From the NCBI GenBank assembly GCA_021325135.1, contig JAJPHT010000015.1, forward strand, positions 124,001 to 188,000: a stretch of DNA of 64,000 bases, written 5' to 3'. Numbering within the stretch: the stretch's first letter is position 1; the number at the start of each line of letters is the position of its first letter. The position numbers and the translations under genes are program-made. Positions 14,095 to 22,578 of the stretch are shown here, in pieces. Under the pieces are notes generated by a model. The model had not been told where the DNA came from, did no database searches, and saw nothing but the letters and a program-made list of their open reading frames with translations. The DNA comes from Pseudomonadota bacterium (GTDB taxonomy: Archaea > Thermoplasmatota > SW-10-69-26 > JACQPN01 > JAJPHT01).

Positions 14095-16389
14095 GTGGCC
14101 AAGCGGAAGGGCGACGAGCTGGCAGCCGAGGAGAGCCCCTTCAAGCCCCTCAGCGCGCCCTCCGCTCCGGTCCCGCCCCCCGCGCCCGAGCCCTCCGCCG
14201 CGCCCGTGGCCATGGTCCCCCTGGAAAGCATCCCCGGCATCGACCCGCGCATCCCCCCCGCGCTGCGCGCCAACGGCTACGGCGACCTCTGGCCCAGCCA
14301 GCAGGAGGCGGCGCCCCTGGCGGTCGCGGGGAAGAACCTCGTCCTCGCCGTGCCCACGGCCTCCGGCAAGAGCCTCGTCGCGTACCTCGCCCTCCTCTCC
14401 AAGGCGCTCAAGGGCGCGCACGGCCTCTACCTCGTGCCGCTGCGCGCGCTGGCCTCCGAGAAGTACGAGGACCTCAAGGCGCTGGGCGCCGCGCTGGGCC
14501 TGCGCGTCGCCATCGCCACGGGCGACCTGGACGCCGAGGACCCGCAGCTCGCGCGTTTTGATATCGTGGTCGCCACCTCGGAGAAGGCCGACGCGCTCCT
14601 GCGCCACAAGGCGCAATGGCTCACCAACATGGGCTGCATCGTCGCGGACGAGGTGCACCTCATGGGCGACCCCGGCCGCGGCCCCACGCTGGAGGTGCTG
14701 CTGGCGCGCTTCAAGCAGCTCAACCCCTCGGCGCAGATCGTGGCGCTCTCGGCGACCATCCAGAACTCGCGCCAGATCGCCGAGTGGCTGGGCGCCGCGC
14801 ACGTGAAGACCGAGTGGCGCCCCGTGCAGCTTCGCGAGGGCATCCTCTACGGCGAGGCCATCACGTTCACCGACGGCGAGCGCCAGAAGGTGGAGAGCGG
14901 CCTGGAGGACGCGAGCCTCGCCCTCACCGAGGACTCCGTGCGCAAGGGGGGCAGCGTCATCGTGTTCGTCTCCACGCGCAAGAGCACCGAGGCGCTGGCC
15001 GAGAAGCTCGTGGCCGCGACGCGCGGCTCGCTCACCGACGCCAACAAGGCGGCGCTCGCCGAGGCCACCGCGTCGCTCAAGGGCAGCGACGAGACCAGCG
15101 TCGAGAAGCGGCTCGCCAAGTGCATGATGGGCGGCGCCGCCTTCCACCACGCGGGCCTGCGCAACGCCGAGCGCGGCCTCGTGGAGCGCCTCTTCAAGGC
15201 GGGCCACCTCAAGGCCCTCAGCGCGACGCCCACCCTCGCCGCGGGCGTCAACCTCCCGGCGCGCCGCGTCGTCGTCCGCGACCTCTTCCGCTACGACGTG
15301 AACAGCGGCAACGTGGCCATCCCCGTGCTGGAGTACAAGCAGATGGCCGGCCGCGCCGGGCGCCCGCGCTACGACAAGGTGGGCGAGGCCATCACCATCG
15401 CGAAGACGCACGACCAGCGCGGCGAGATCAGCGCGTCGTTCCTTTTCGCGGACCCCGAGCGGATCGAGAGCAAGCTGGGCACCGAGAACGCGCTGCGCAC
15501 GCACGTCCTCTCCAGCATCGCGTCCGAGTTCGTGGGCGACGAGGCCGAGCTTGACGCCTTCATGAAGGCGACCTTCTACGCGCACACGTCCGACACCTGG
15601 GTGCTCAAGGAGCGCACGACGCGCGTCATCGACTTCCTGCTGGAGAACGAGCTGATCACGGCCCAGGGCGACGCGTTCCAGGCGACGCGCTTCGGCAAGC
15701 GCGTGAGCGAGCTTTACGTCGACCCCAAGAGCGCGGTGCAGATCCGCGCCGGCCTCGCGCGCGTGGGCGAGGCGCGCCTCACGCCCATGAGCTTCCTGCA
15801 CCTCATCGCGTCCACGCCCGACATGATCCCGCTCTACCTGCGCAAGGGGGACGAGTGGCTGGCGGGCGTCGCCATGGAGCGCGAGGCGGAAATCCTCGTC
15901 CCGCAGAAGCACGGCGCGGACTACGAGTTCTTCCTGGCGGAGCTGAAGACCGCCTCGCTCCTCCACGACTGGATCGAGGAGGCGCCCGAGGAGGAGATGC
16001 TCAAGAAGTACGGCGCGTACCCCGGCGACGTCGCCAGCAAGGTGGAGACCGCGCGCTGGCTCCTCTACGCCACCGAGGAGATCGCGCGCATCTTCCAGAA
16101 GGAGGCCACCAAGCCCGTCACGCAATTGGCGGCGCGCGTGCAGCACGGCGCCCGCGCGGAGCTGCTGCCCCTCCTGGAGCTTCGCGGCGTGGGCCGCTGG
16201 CGCGCCCGGCAGCTCTGGCGCGCGGGCTATCATTCCCGGGACCTGCTCGCGCAGGCCTCCTTCGCGGACCTCACCCGCGTGCAGGGCATCGGCCCCGGCG
16301 TCGCCGCGAGCATCCTCAAGGAGCTTGGCCGCGACCCCGAGGCGGAGGCGCCTGCGCCGCGCAGCGGGCAGCAGACGTTGTGGGAGTAG
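14095..16389 (+). CDS. hel308: Hel308-type Ski2-like DNA helicase
   Basis: An SF2 ATP-dependent 3'-to-5' DNA helicase of the Hel308 family, which unwinds lagging strands at stalled forks. From a GTG at 14095 the protein has 764 residues; an ATG at 14212 would give 725, nearer the family norm, so the first 39 residues (Ala/Pro-rich) may be spurious. Motif I is PTASGKS (near 87-93), motif II the DEVH box (185-188), motif III SATI and motif VI QMAGRAGRP. A winged helix, the ratchet domain and a helix-hairpin-helix end (LRGVGRWRARQLWRAGY, VQGIGPGVAASILKELG) follow in the usual order. The last residues, GQQTLWE, resemble the short C-terminal clamp- or RPA-binding peptides of archaeal repair proteins. 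The Cgi121 gene starts five bases after the stop. Confidence 0.93.
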   Translation: MAKRKGDELAAEESPFKPLSAPSAPVPPPAPEPSAAPVAMVPLESIPGIDPRIPPALRANGYGDLWPSQQEAAPLAVAGKNLVLAVPTASGKSLVAYLALLSKALKGAHGLYLVPLRALASEKYEDLKALGAALGLRVAIATGDLDAEDPQLARFDIVVATSEKADALLRHKAQWLTNMGCIVADEVHLMGDPGRGPTLEVLLARFKQLNPSAQIVALSATIQNSRQIAEWLGAAHVKTEWRPVQLREGILYGEAITFTDGERQKVESGLEDASLALTEDSVRKGGSVIVFVSTRKSTEALAEKLVAATRGSLTDANKAALAEATASLKGSDETSVEKRLAKCMMGGAAFHHAGLRNAERGLVERLFKAGHLKALSATPTLAAGVNLPARRVVVRDLFRYDVNSGNVAIPVLEYKQMAGRAGRPRYDKVGEAITIAKTHDQRGEISASFLFADPERIESKLGTENALRTHVLSSIASEFVGDEAELDAFMKATFYAHTSDTWVLKERTTRVIDFLLENELITAQGDAFQATRFGKRVSELYVDPKSAVQIRAGLARVGEARLTPMSFLHLIASTPDMIPLYLRKGDEWLAGVAMEREAEILVPQKHGADYEFFLAELKTASLLHDWIEEAPEEEMLKKYGAYPGDVASKVETARWLLYATEEIARIFQKEATKPVTQLAARVQHGARAELLPLLELRGVGRWRARQLWRAGYHSRDLLAQASFADLTRVQGIGPGVAASILKELGRDPEAEAPAPRSGQQTLWE

Positions 16390-16394
16390 ACGCC

Positions 16395-16874
16395 ATGGCG
16401 GAGCCCGCGATCCACGCCTACCGGGGCCGCGTCGACGACGTGAAGGCCCTGCTCGCGCGCATCCCCAAGGGGGTCCAGCTCCTGCGCGCCGACCGCGTGT
16501 ACGGGCCCGACCACCTGCGCCTCGCCGCGAGGCTCGCCGCGCGTGCGGTGGCCGAGGGGCGCGCCCGCAGCGCAGACCTGCCCACCGAGACGCTGCTCTA
16601 CGCGGCGGGCGAGCGGCAGGTGGGCAAGGCCATCGCGTTCCTGGGCCTGCACGCGGGCGTCGTCGCCATCGCGGCCGTGGCGTGGGACCGCGCGGCGCTG
16701 GACGCGCTGGCGCGGGCCGAAGGGTGGACGCGCGACGACGCGCTCCTCGCGGGCGGCCCCACGGTGCTCGACGCCTTCGGCGTCTCGCCGGAGGAGCGCG
16801 CGATGCTCCCGCCCTCGCGGTGGGACGAGCTGGTGCTGGAGCGCGTGGCGCTGACGGACGTGCTGAAGGCCTAG
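16395..16874 (+). CDS. cgi121: Cgi121-like subunit of the KEOPS complex
   Basis: The 159-aa protein fits the Cgi121/TPRKB family: an N-terminal strand-helix unit (HAYRGRVDDVKALLARI), the central LPTETLLYAAGERQVGKAIAFLGL, where the family has an 'E-LLYxxGxxQIxxAI-xFG' signature, and a C-terminal helix. KEOPS makes the universal t6A37 modification of ANN-decoding tRNAs; Cgi121 binds the tRNA 3' end and the Bud32 kinase. It lies five bases behind hel308 and must be cotranscribed, a pairing of repair helicase and tRNA modification that also occurs in other archaea. The other KEOPS subunits are not in the window. Most of the protein is normal length; the C-terminal half is somewhat diverged. Confidence 0.82.
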   Translation: MAEPAIHAYRGRVDDVKALLARIPKGVQLLRADRVYGPDHLRLAARLAARAVAEGRARSADLPTETLLYAAGERQVGKAIAFLGLHAGVVAIAAVAWDRAALDALARAEGWTRDDALLAGGPTVLDAFGVSPEERAMLPPSRWDELVLERVALTDVLKA

Positions 16875-16936
16875 AGCCCGGTCGGCGGCGCCAAGAGCGG
16901 GGGTTCAGGGGACTATAGCCCTTGTGTGCCCATGCG

Positions 16937-16977
16937 GGACTCGTGACAGGCCCACATCGGGCCTGCTACGGGAGTCC
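16937..16977. terminator. Hairpin between convergent genes
   Basis: CAGGCCC (16947-16953) pairs with GGGCCTG (16959-16965) around a five-base loop, and an outer GGACTC (16937-16942) pairs with GAGTCC (16972-16977). It stands after cgi121 and overlaps the end of the convergent secreted-protein gene, a likely two-way terminator. Confidence 0.5.
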
Positions 16978-17415
16978 GACCAACAAGGTTTCCAGCTTCA
17001 CGCGCCCCCCGACTCCGATCGGGCAACCCACCGCGCCGCTCGGGGGCGGGCCGGGATCAAACGTGATGCAGGGAAGGTTCGCGGTGAGCGCCAGGATTGC
17101 GGGTGATTCGACATTGCCGGTGATGGCTGAGACGGAGTAGCCAGCGAAGCCCGCGGACACCTCGGCCCGGGGCTCAGCGTTTCTGCTCACGGTGGCGAGG
17201 AGGGAGCGCGCGTTCGGGTCGTCATACCCATAAACCGCGTAGTAGTCCGGCGCTTGGGTGCCTGGGGTCCACTCCACCAGGGTTACATCCCCCGACTTGA
17301 CGGCGAAGGCGACGGCGGGCGTGGTGGGATCGGGGAGAAGGCCTGCGGCGGGGGAAGCTCCGACTGTGGCGAGGAGAAAGCCAAAGGCGAGGAGCAAACG
17401 CAAGCGTGCGGACAT
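16966..17415 (-). CDS. Secreted small protein with fibronectin-like segment, 149 aa
   Basis: A signal peptide (MSARLRLLLAFGFLLATVGA) leads into a 120-residue beta-rich domain. The part VEWTPGTQAPDYYAVYGYDD followed by ATVSRNAEPRAEVSAGFAGYSVSAI resembles a single fibronectin type III repeat, although too diverged to be sure. Two cysteines (NLPCIT and VGCPIG) near the C-terminus could pair. A GGGTTAAGGG element on the minus strand (17447-17456) is centred about 37 bases before the ATG. Base composition here is less GC-rich than in the housekeeping genes. It marks the left end of a patch of exported proteins. Confidence 0.7.
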   Translation of the reverse strand: MSARLRLLLAFGFLLATVGASPAAGLLPDPTTPAVAFAVKSGDVTLVEWTPGTQAPDYYAVYGYDDPNARSLLATVSRNAEPRAEVSAGFAGYSVSAITGNVESPAILALTANLPCITFDPGPPPSGAVGCPIGVGGRVKLETLLVGLP

Positions 17416-17828
17416 GGCGAAGCCTCGACCAGAACCGGCACGAGGTCCCTTAACCCTGTTGTCCGCTCGGGGCCCTCTCGTCCTTGGAGGTGGGAAATAA
17501 CCTCCTGCTGATGATTGCCCAGCGCCGATTTTGTAGAGTTTTGTCGTGAAACTCGGGACCCCGGAAGCTTCTGGCGCATAGGCTATACGTTACCCCTCGG
17601 TTCGTTACGGGACCGTCATGCGTTCTCTTGCGGGCAGGCTGGCCGCTGGATTTCCCGCCGGGCGCGACAGCGGCAGGAAGCTCCACGTGGGGTCATTGAA
17701 GAAATTCGCTGTCGGCTAACTTGCTGCGCCGAAGCTGTTATCGTCTCAGAAGATATCAGGGGCCGGGGAACCGGCTGTTGGTCGCGGCATGGCCGCGATG
17801 TTGCAGGTTTTCCACAGGTGAACCAACC
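17416..17828. other. 413-base gap between divergent secreted-protein genes
   Basis: This stretch is visibly richer in A/T than the rest of the window. It holds the TATA-like element for the leftward gene (17447-17456), a hairpin GGAGGT/ACCTCC (17486-17505, eight-base loop), and several A/T-rich words before the rightward gene (GATATC at 17752, GGTTTTCC at 17806-17813). No ORF with a credible start and no tRNA was found. It may hold control sites for both genes. Confidence 0.4.
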
Positions 17829-18959
17829 ATGAATCAGACACGCAGGATCGGCGGCGCCTTGTTCGCTGCCTCGTTGTTCGTCGTCCTGGCTCCCTTCGCG
17901 GAGGCCATGGACTCGAACGCCACGCCCTCGCCCATCTCCTGGGTCCCCGACGCGCACACAGGCTTCGATTGGGCCGCGATGCCCAACGACACCCACGTTG
18001 TCGTGGACGCCATCCACGCGCAGAACCGCGTGGACCTGACGGGGATCAGCACGCCTTTTCTCGATGTGGAGGTTACCGGGCTCGCGTCGGAGGAACCTCT
18101 GCAAGTCACGGACACGGTGGACGGAACGGCCTATCGCGACTATGCCTATCCCACCGGGCACGCGATCTTCTGGCACATCCCCGCAGCACCGGGGGCTCTC
18201 GTGCTTCGTGACCCATCCGACGGAGTCGTGCTCACCACCGTGACGCTCACCCAGGAATCCGTCCATCTCCAGATGGCGGGCGGCGGAGGCTCCGTTCAGT
18301 ACCAACCCAATCCGCCCTGCGGAAGCTGCGGGCGCGTGCCGCAATACACGGGCAGCGATCCTGACGCGCAAACGTGGGTGACGCTTAACGGCGCAGATTC
18401 GTTCTCCTCGGATGTCACGATTTCGGTAACGACCGGCTGGAAGCACACGAACGTTTTCGTGGCGTCCGGCAACTACGGGGGCGGGCTATCGGCCAGCGGC
18501 AGCAAGAACTACCAATGGACGGAAGGCGCCAACGTCTTCATCCAGTCCAACGGCGCCGGGCAGGTCGGCCAAATCCTCGTCTGGGTCCGGAAGGACCATT
18601 ACGACGACGGCTCCTCCGACGTTTATGCAGTCAGTCCAGCCCGCGGCTACGGGAGCGTTGGGTGGAACTGGAATCCTACCCACGCGGGCCACACCTACCG
18701 CCTCCAGAACAGCCAAACCAACGGCGCCCAGGGCTTCGCTCTCACGGAGTCACACTCTGGCGGAGTCACTTGGAGTGGCGGCTGGAGCTACGGCGGGTTC
18801 ACGGGGAGCGCCGCCACGACTTCCACGACGGACAACAACGCGGTGGTCACGTTCACCTTCAAGGCCAACGACAACGCGCTACACACCTACACGTACAACG
18901 TGGTCAGCGGCGACGGCGCTGCAAACGGCATGGTCGGTTACGCCTGGAAGGAAAGCTGA
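17829..18959 (+). CDS. Secreted protein of unknown function, 376 aa
   Basis: The ATG at 17829 opens a clear signal peptide (MNQTRRIGGALFAASLFVVLAPFAEA is too long to be certain of the cut, probably after AEA). The body is rich in Ser, Thr, Gly and aromatic residues, with repeated beta-type patterns such as VTLNGADSFSSDVTISVTTG and GGVTWSGGWSYGGFTG, and two cysteines close together (PPCGSCGR). It looks like an extracellular beta-sandwich protein, perhaps two related domains. I recognise no enzyme motif. The next gene, a lipoprotein with a carbohydrate-binding-like fold, begins six bases after the stop, so the pair is an operon. GC content is lower than average, a sign of possible acquisition. 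Confidence 0.75.
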   Translation: MNQTRRIGGALFAASLFVVLAPFAEAMDSNATPSPISWVPDAHTGFDWAAMPNDTHVVVDAIHAQNRVDLTGISTPFLDVEVTGLASEEPLQVTDTVDGTAYRDYAYPTGHAIFWHIPAAPGALVLRDPSDGVVLTTVTLTQESVHLQMAGGGGSVQYQPNPPCGSCGRVPQYTGSDPDAQTWVTLNGADSFSSDVTISVTTGWKHTNVFVASGNYGGGLSASGSKNYQWTEGANVFIQSNGAGQVGQILVWVRKDHYDDGSSDVYAVSPARGYGSVGWNWNPTHAGHTYRLQNSQTNGAQGFALTESHSGGVTWSGGWSYGGFTGSAATTSTTDNNAVVTFTFKANDNALHTYTYNVVSGDGAANGMVGYAWKES

Positions 18960-18965
18960 ATCGCC

Positions 18966-19760
18966 ATGACACGCAGCACCCCCCTGCTCCTCCTCATCTC
19001 CATTTCCCTCTCACCCCTGAGCGGATGCACGTCCAGCGGGTCGCAGCCCTCAGACTCCACAGCGCGTCCTGTCGCGGCAATCCCGATGCCCCGCTTCGAC
19101 GGAATCATCACGCCCCAAGAATGGGACGACGCCACGCGCCTCAACGGCACGTTCACCATCCACGACGGCGGCAAGGCGGATGGGTCCTACCCGTTCAACC
19201 TTTGGATGGGTGCTACGCAAGATGCGCTGCTCCTCGCCATCAAGGTCTACAACGGGACGCCCAATCCCTTCAACACCCCGAACGCCACCTGGGCCGATCA
19301 TGTCGATTTCTTCTTCAGCATGAACGGCACAGGAAATCTTACTCCGCCTTCATTCGATATCACAGCGGCGACCTATCCCGGGTCTTCCTTCATCGACCGC
19401 GCGTTTTGGAACGGGCATGAATGGGAAACGGATCCGGATGATGATGGAGTTGCATTGAAGAATGGACAGCCCACCGGAGGAACGTGGGCCATCGCGCATT
19501 CAGACCCCGGCACAACATCTTTTGAAGTCTATACTCCTCGCTATCCAGCGCACGCGATTCGAAATGGACTCCGGCTTCCCGCTGGGGCCGAGTTTCATAT
19601 GGCCTTCTCTTACATGAGACAAGGCGATATCGACCCCGGTTCTATAAGTCCAGACGCGAGGGGAGACTTCAGGTGGCCGCACAGCGTCTTTCCGGGCGAC
19701 GGTTACAACCCATTTGGTATGTACCATCCTCAAGAGTGGCTAACCTTCAAGATGAGGTAG
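18966..19760 (+). CDS. Lipoprotein with CBM9/DOMON-like domain, 264 aa
   Basis: A lipoprotein signal peptide with lipobox LSGC (Cys21) anchors the protein on the outer face of the membrane. The mature part opens FDGIITPQEWDDATRLNG, the hallmark first strand of the CBM9-like/DOMON-type beta-sandwich (DG-I---EW--A), followed by LWMGATQDALLLAIKVYNG and DHVDFFFSMNG, which match the family's next strands. Such domains bind sugars, haem or other small ligands; the ligand here is unknown. It follows the 376-aa secreted protein at a six-base distance, and together they may form a surface binding system. The 3' half shows A/T-rich codons (for example at 19440-19640) that differ from the typical genes of this genome. 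Confidence 0.75.
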   Translation: MTRSTPLLLLISISLSPLSGCTSSGSQPSDSTARPVAAIPMPRFDGIITPQEWDDATRLNGTFTIHDGGKADGSYPFNLWMGATQDALLLAIKVYNGTPNPFNTPNATWADHVDFFFSMNGTGNLTPPSFDITAATYPGSSFIDRAFWNGHEWETDPDDDGVALKNGQPTGGTWAIAHSDPGTTSFEVYTPRYPAHAIRNGLRLPAGAEFHMAFSYMRQGDIDPGSISPDARGDFRWPHSVFPGDGYNPFGMYHPQEWLTFKMR

Positions 19761-20029
19761 ACTCGGGTGCGCGACTCGTCCCGATCCCTAAGGGCGGTTC
19801 CTGCGCTGCCGCGCGCCAGTTTGCACAGCTCGCCGCGGACCCGGCGGACCATTGGGACCGGCACCAGGCGCCCGGCCCGGAAAATCTCTCTCCTTGCATC
19901 TCTCCTCTTTCTTTGATTCATGGGGCGGGCTCAGCGGCGGCTGCGGCGGGGACGACGGCGAGGAGGAGGATGGCTCTCATGGCGAGCCCGCAGCGGCGCG
20001 CGGCGTCTTGGCCTTGGCGCCTGCGCGCC

Positions 20030-21073
20030 TCAGACCCCGAACGAGTCCACGGTCGACCCGTCCGGAGCCAGCGCCTTGGCCTGCGCGCCCTGCTCCGTGA
20101 AGTCGACGAGGAGAAGCTCGTGCCCCTCGTGCCGCACCGCGCTCCACGAAGGGGGCGAGGTCTGGAAGTCGTCGTAGAGCGCCGCGCCGCCTCCGCCCGT
20201 GACGACGTAGGTCACGCCCTCGATGGCGCTCGTGCGCTCGTAGTTGTGCTCGTGGCCGGCCACGGCGAGCTTGACGCCGTGCCGCGCGAAGATGGGCGTG
20301 AACGCGTCCCGCGCCGCGGCGAGGCTTCCGTGCGTCTTGCCGCTGGAGTACCACGGGTGGTGCTCGACGGGCACAATCCAGCGCGCGCCCGCGGCCTGCG
20401 CGGCGCCGAGGTCCTGGTCGAGCCAGCGCGCCTGCGAGTCGGAGACCGCGTTGCTGTCGAGGACCACGACGTGCACGGGGCCCGCGTCGAAGCTGTAGTA
20501 CGTCGCGCCGCCGCGCAGGCTCTCCATCTGCGCGACGTCCAGCGGCGTGGAGACGTCGTGGTTGCCCGTCGCGTAGGCGATGGGGACGCCGGGAAGCGCC
20601 GTCGCGACGAGATCCATCCAGTGGTCCCAGCGGCGCTCGTCTCCGTCGGCGTACGCGACGTCGCCCACGTGGACCACGAGGTCCGGCTTCTGCGCGGCCG
20701 CCTCGGCGAGCACGCGCTCCGCGTCGGGGCCTTCGCCCGTGTCGCCCACGAAGACGACGCGGAGGTGGTCCGCCGCGGGCACGTGGAGCGTCGCGCCGCC
20801 CACGTCGACCGCGGAGCCGGGCGCCAGGTCGCGCAGCGCGTCGCGTTGCACGGCCTCGCGCTCCAGCCACGGGAACCCGGGCGTGGCGACCCAGCGGACC
20901 GTGGTCCCGCCCGCGATGCCGCCCGCGCGATGCACGACCGCGAAGTTGTCGTGGCCCGGCGCGACGACCACCTGGGGGATCGCGGGCTCGTCGCCGTGGA
21001 ACGCGACCACGAGGGGCGCGGCAACCGCGATGACCACGAGCACGACGGCGAGCGCGAGCCAGGAGCGGCGCAC
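20030..21073 (-). CDS. Purple-acid-phosphatase-like metallophosphoesterase, 347 aa
   Basis: All five metal-ligand motifs of the calcineurin-like/purple acid phosphatase fold are present in order: GDTGEG, GDVAYADGD, GNHD, VEHHPWYSS and GHEHNYER. The N-terminus (MRRSWLALAVVLVVIAVAAPL) is a signal peptide or single anchor, so the enzyme acts outside the cell. An N-terminal beta domain (TVRWVATPGFPWLERE) corresponds to the fibronectin-like domain of plant-type PAPs. It should release phosphate from organic phosphates using a dinuclear Fe/Zn or Fe/Mn centre. It starts at GTG 21073, 37 bases behind a related phosphatase gene, and the two are probably one transcription unit. Start choice is supported by the immediate signal peptide. 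Confidence 0.88.
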   Translation of the reverse strand: MRRSWLALAVVLVVIAVAAPLVVAFHGDEPAIPQVVVAPGHDNFAVVHRAGGIAGGTTVRWVATPGFPWLEREAVQRDALRDLAPGSAVDVGGATLHVPAADHLRVVFVGDTGEGPDAERVLAEAAAQKPDLVVHVGDVAYADGDERRWDHWMDLVATALPGVPIAYATGNHDVSTPLDVAQMESLRGGATYYSFDAGPVHVVVLDSNAVSDSQARWLDQDLGAAQAAGARWIVPVEHHPWYSSGKTHGSLAAARDAFTPIFARHGVKLAVAGHEHNYERTSAIEGVTYVVTGGGGAALYDDFQTSPPSWSAVRHEGHELLLVDFTEQGAQAKALAPDGSTVDSFGV

Positions 21074-21110
21074 GCCCCGGGGGCGGCCGGAGCGCGCTTC
21101 AACGTTCCTG

Positions 21111-22367
21111 CTACCGGGGGGCGCGGCGCAGCGCGGCCGCGAGGGCGACGCCCGCGAGCGCCGCCGCGAGCCCGAGGCCCGGGGCGGGGCGGCTCTCCTG
21201 GGGCGAGGCCGTCGCGGCGGAGGCCGGCGCCTGCGGCTCCACGCGCTCGGCGCGGAACGAGTCCAGCACGGAGCCGTCCTCCGCGATCGTCCGCGCCGCG
21301 ATCTCCTTCGTCGTGATGGTCAGCAGGACGAACTCGTACCCCGCGTCCCGCTTCGCGCTCCAGCCGGGCTGCTGCGCGTCGAAGTCGTCGGCGTAGAGCG
21401 ATTCGCCGCCGCCCCCGCTGTCCACGTAGACGATGCCCTGCCCCTCCCGCCACGAGGAGCCGCGCGTCGCGGGCGTGCCGTTGAGGAGCGGCCACGTGCG
21501 CTCGTAAGCATGCGCGTGGCCGTAGAGCACGACATCCGCGCCGCCGGCCTGAAGCGCGGGGACGAGGGAGGCGCGCGCCGCGACGTCGGAGCCCCCGTCG
21601 CGCAGGTTGGAGGAGTAGAGAGGCCGGTGGAAGTAGACGACCGTCCAGGCGGAGGGGCGCGCCGCCAGCGAGGCGTTGAGGAACGCCAATTGCGCCTCGG
21701 GGCTCGTGCCGGGCTTCAGGCCCGGGTCCTGGTGGTAGGCCTCGGTGTCCAGCGCGACGAAGCGCGCGGGCCCATCGTCGAACGCGTAGAACGCGGAGGC
21801 CCCGGAGGCGGGGAAGCGCGCGCGGTACTGCGCGACCTCCGAGGCGCACACGAATGGCATGTCCCCGCCGCAGTACGTCTCGTGGTTCCCCATGGCGGCC
21901 ATCATGGGCACGCGCGAGGCGAGGGGCTCCACGCGCGCGAGCCACTCATCCCACTTGGCGGCGTCGCCGTTGGCGTAGGACACGTCGCCGCCCACGAGGA
22001 CGAGGTCGGGCGAGGCGTTCGCCACGGCATCCAGCATGCGCCACGAGTCCGCGGTGCGGCCCACGTCGGCCAGGAACGCGACGCGCAGGGGCCCGTCCGC
22101 CGGGGGGCGCGGGGCGATCTCGAAGGAGCGCCCGTCGACCTCGTAGCGCGTCGCGGTGGCAGGCAGGCGCGCGACCCACTGCCCGTCGACGCCCGCGCCG
22201 ATCGCCGCCGCCTGCCCGCCGTCCCACCGGACCACAGGCGCGGGCGCGTCGGAGGCGAACGCGACAAGGTACGAGCCGCCGTCCCACGCGAGATGCACGC
22301 CCCGCGCTTCGGCCGCCGCGCCGGGGGCCAGGAGGGCGAGGAGCAGCAGGAGGAAGCCGATGCGCAC
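21111..22367 (-). CDS. Purple-acid-phosphatase-like enzyme with C-terminal sorting-type anchor, 418 aa
   Basis: A signal peptide (VRIGFLLLLLALLAPGAAA, GTG start) is followed by a fibronectin-like segment and a metallophosphoesterase domain: ADVGRTAD, GGDVSYANGD, GNHET, FHRPLYSS and GHAHAYER. The first motif has ADVG where GDxG is usual. The C-terminus, PAPGLGLAAALAGVALAA followed by LRRAPR, is Pro-Gly, hydrophobic helix, then arginines, the form of archaeosortase-type (PGF-CTERM-like) sorting signals. So this enzyme is probably fixed at the cell surface while its downstream relative is released or N-terminally anchored. A pair of different phosphatases suggests scavenging of phosphate from organic sources. 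A cloverleaf repeat lies just upstream. Confidence 0.87.
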   Translation of the reverse strand: MRIGFLLLLLALLAPGAAAEARGVHLAWDGGSYLVAFASDAPAPVVRWDGGQAAAIGAGVDGQWVARLPATATRYEVDGRSFEIAPRPPADGPLRVAFLADVGRTADSWRMLDAVANASPDLVLVGGDVSYANGDAAKWDEWLARVEPLASRVPMMAAMGNHETYCGGDMPFVCASEVAQYRARFPASGASAFYAFDDGPARFVALDTEAYHQDPGLKPGTSPEAQLAFLNASLAARPSAWTVVYFHRPLYSSNLRDGGSDVAARASLVPALQAGGADVVLYGHAHAYERTWPLLNGTPATRGSSWREGQGIVYVDSGGGGESLYADDFDAQQPGWSAKRDAGYEFVLLTITTKEIAARTIAEDGSVLDSFRAERVEPQAPASAATASPQESRPAPGLGLAAALAGVALAAALRRAPR

Positions 22368-22441
22368 GCCGCGCGGTGAGGCGCGGCTCGCTTCAAGCTC
22401 CCCGAACGGAGCGCGGAACTCTTGGCGTTCGGGGCAAAAGC

Positions 22442-22531
22442 GGGGGTTTCGGGGGGCGCAGCCCCCTGACGTTTTGGTCGTCTGCTGGAACGGGGCTTTC
22501 ACTTCAGGGGGCTTCGCCCCCTGAAACCCCC
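22442..22531. repeat. Cloverleaf repeat family B, copy 1
   Basis: Outer stem GGGGGTTTC (22442-22450) pairs perfectly with GAAACCCCC (22523-22531). Inside are hairpin 1 (GGGGGC, loop GCA, GCCCCC), a weak central arm (TGACG...TTCA) and hairpin 2 (AGGGGGC, loop TTC, GCCCCCT), making a four-way junction. Flanking GC-rich sequence (GGGTAGCGGCGCTGCGGCGC, 22534-22553) is also shared, inverted, with copy 3. The element is between two minus-strand genes and does not code. Confidence 0.85.
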
Positions 22532-22578
22532 TCGGGTAGCGGCGCTGCGGCGCGGCCGAACGACGGCTTTGAAAAGTT

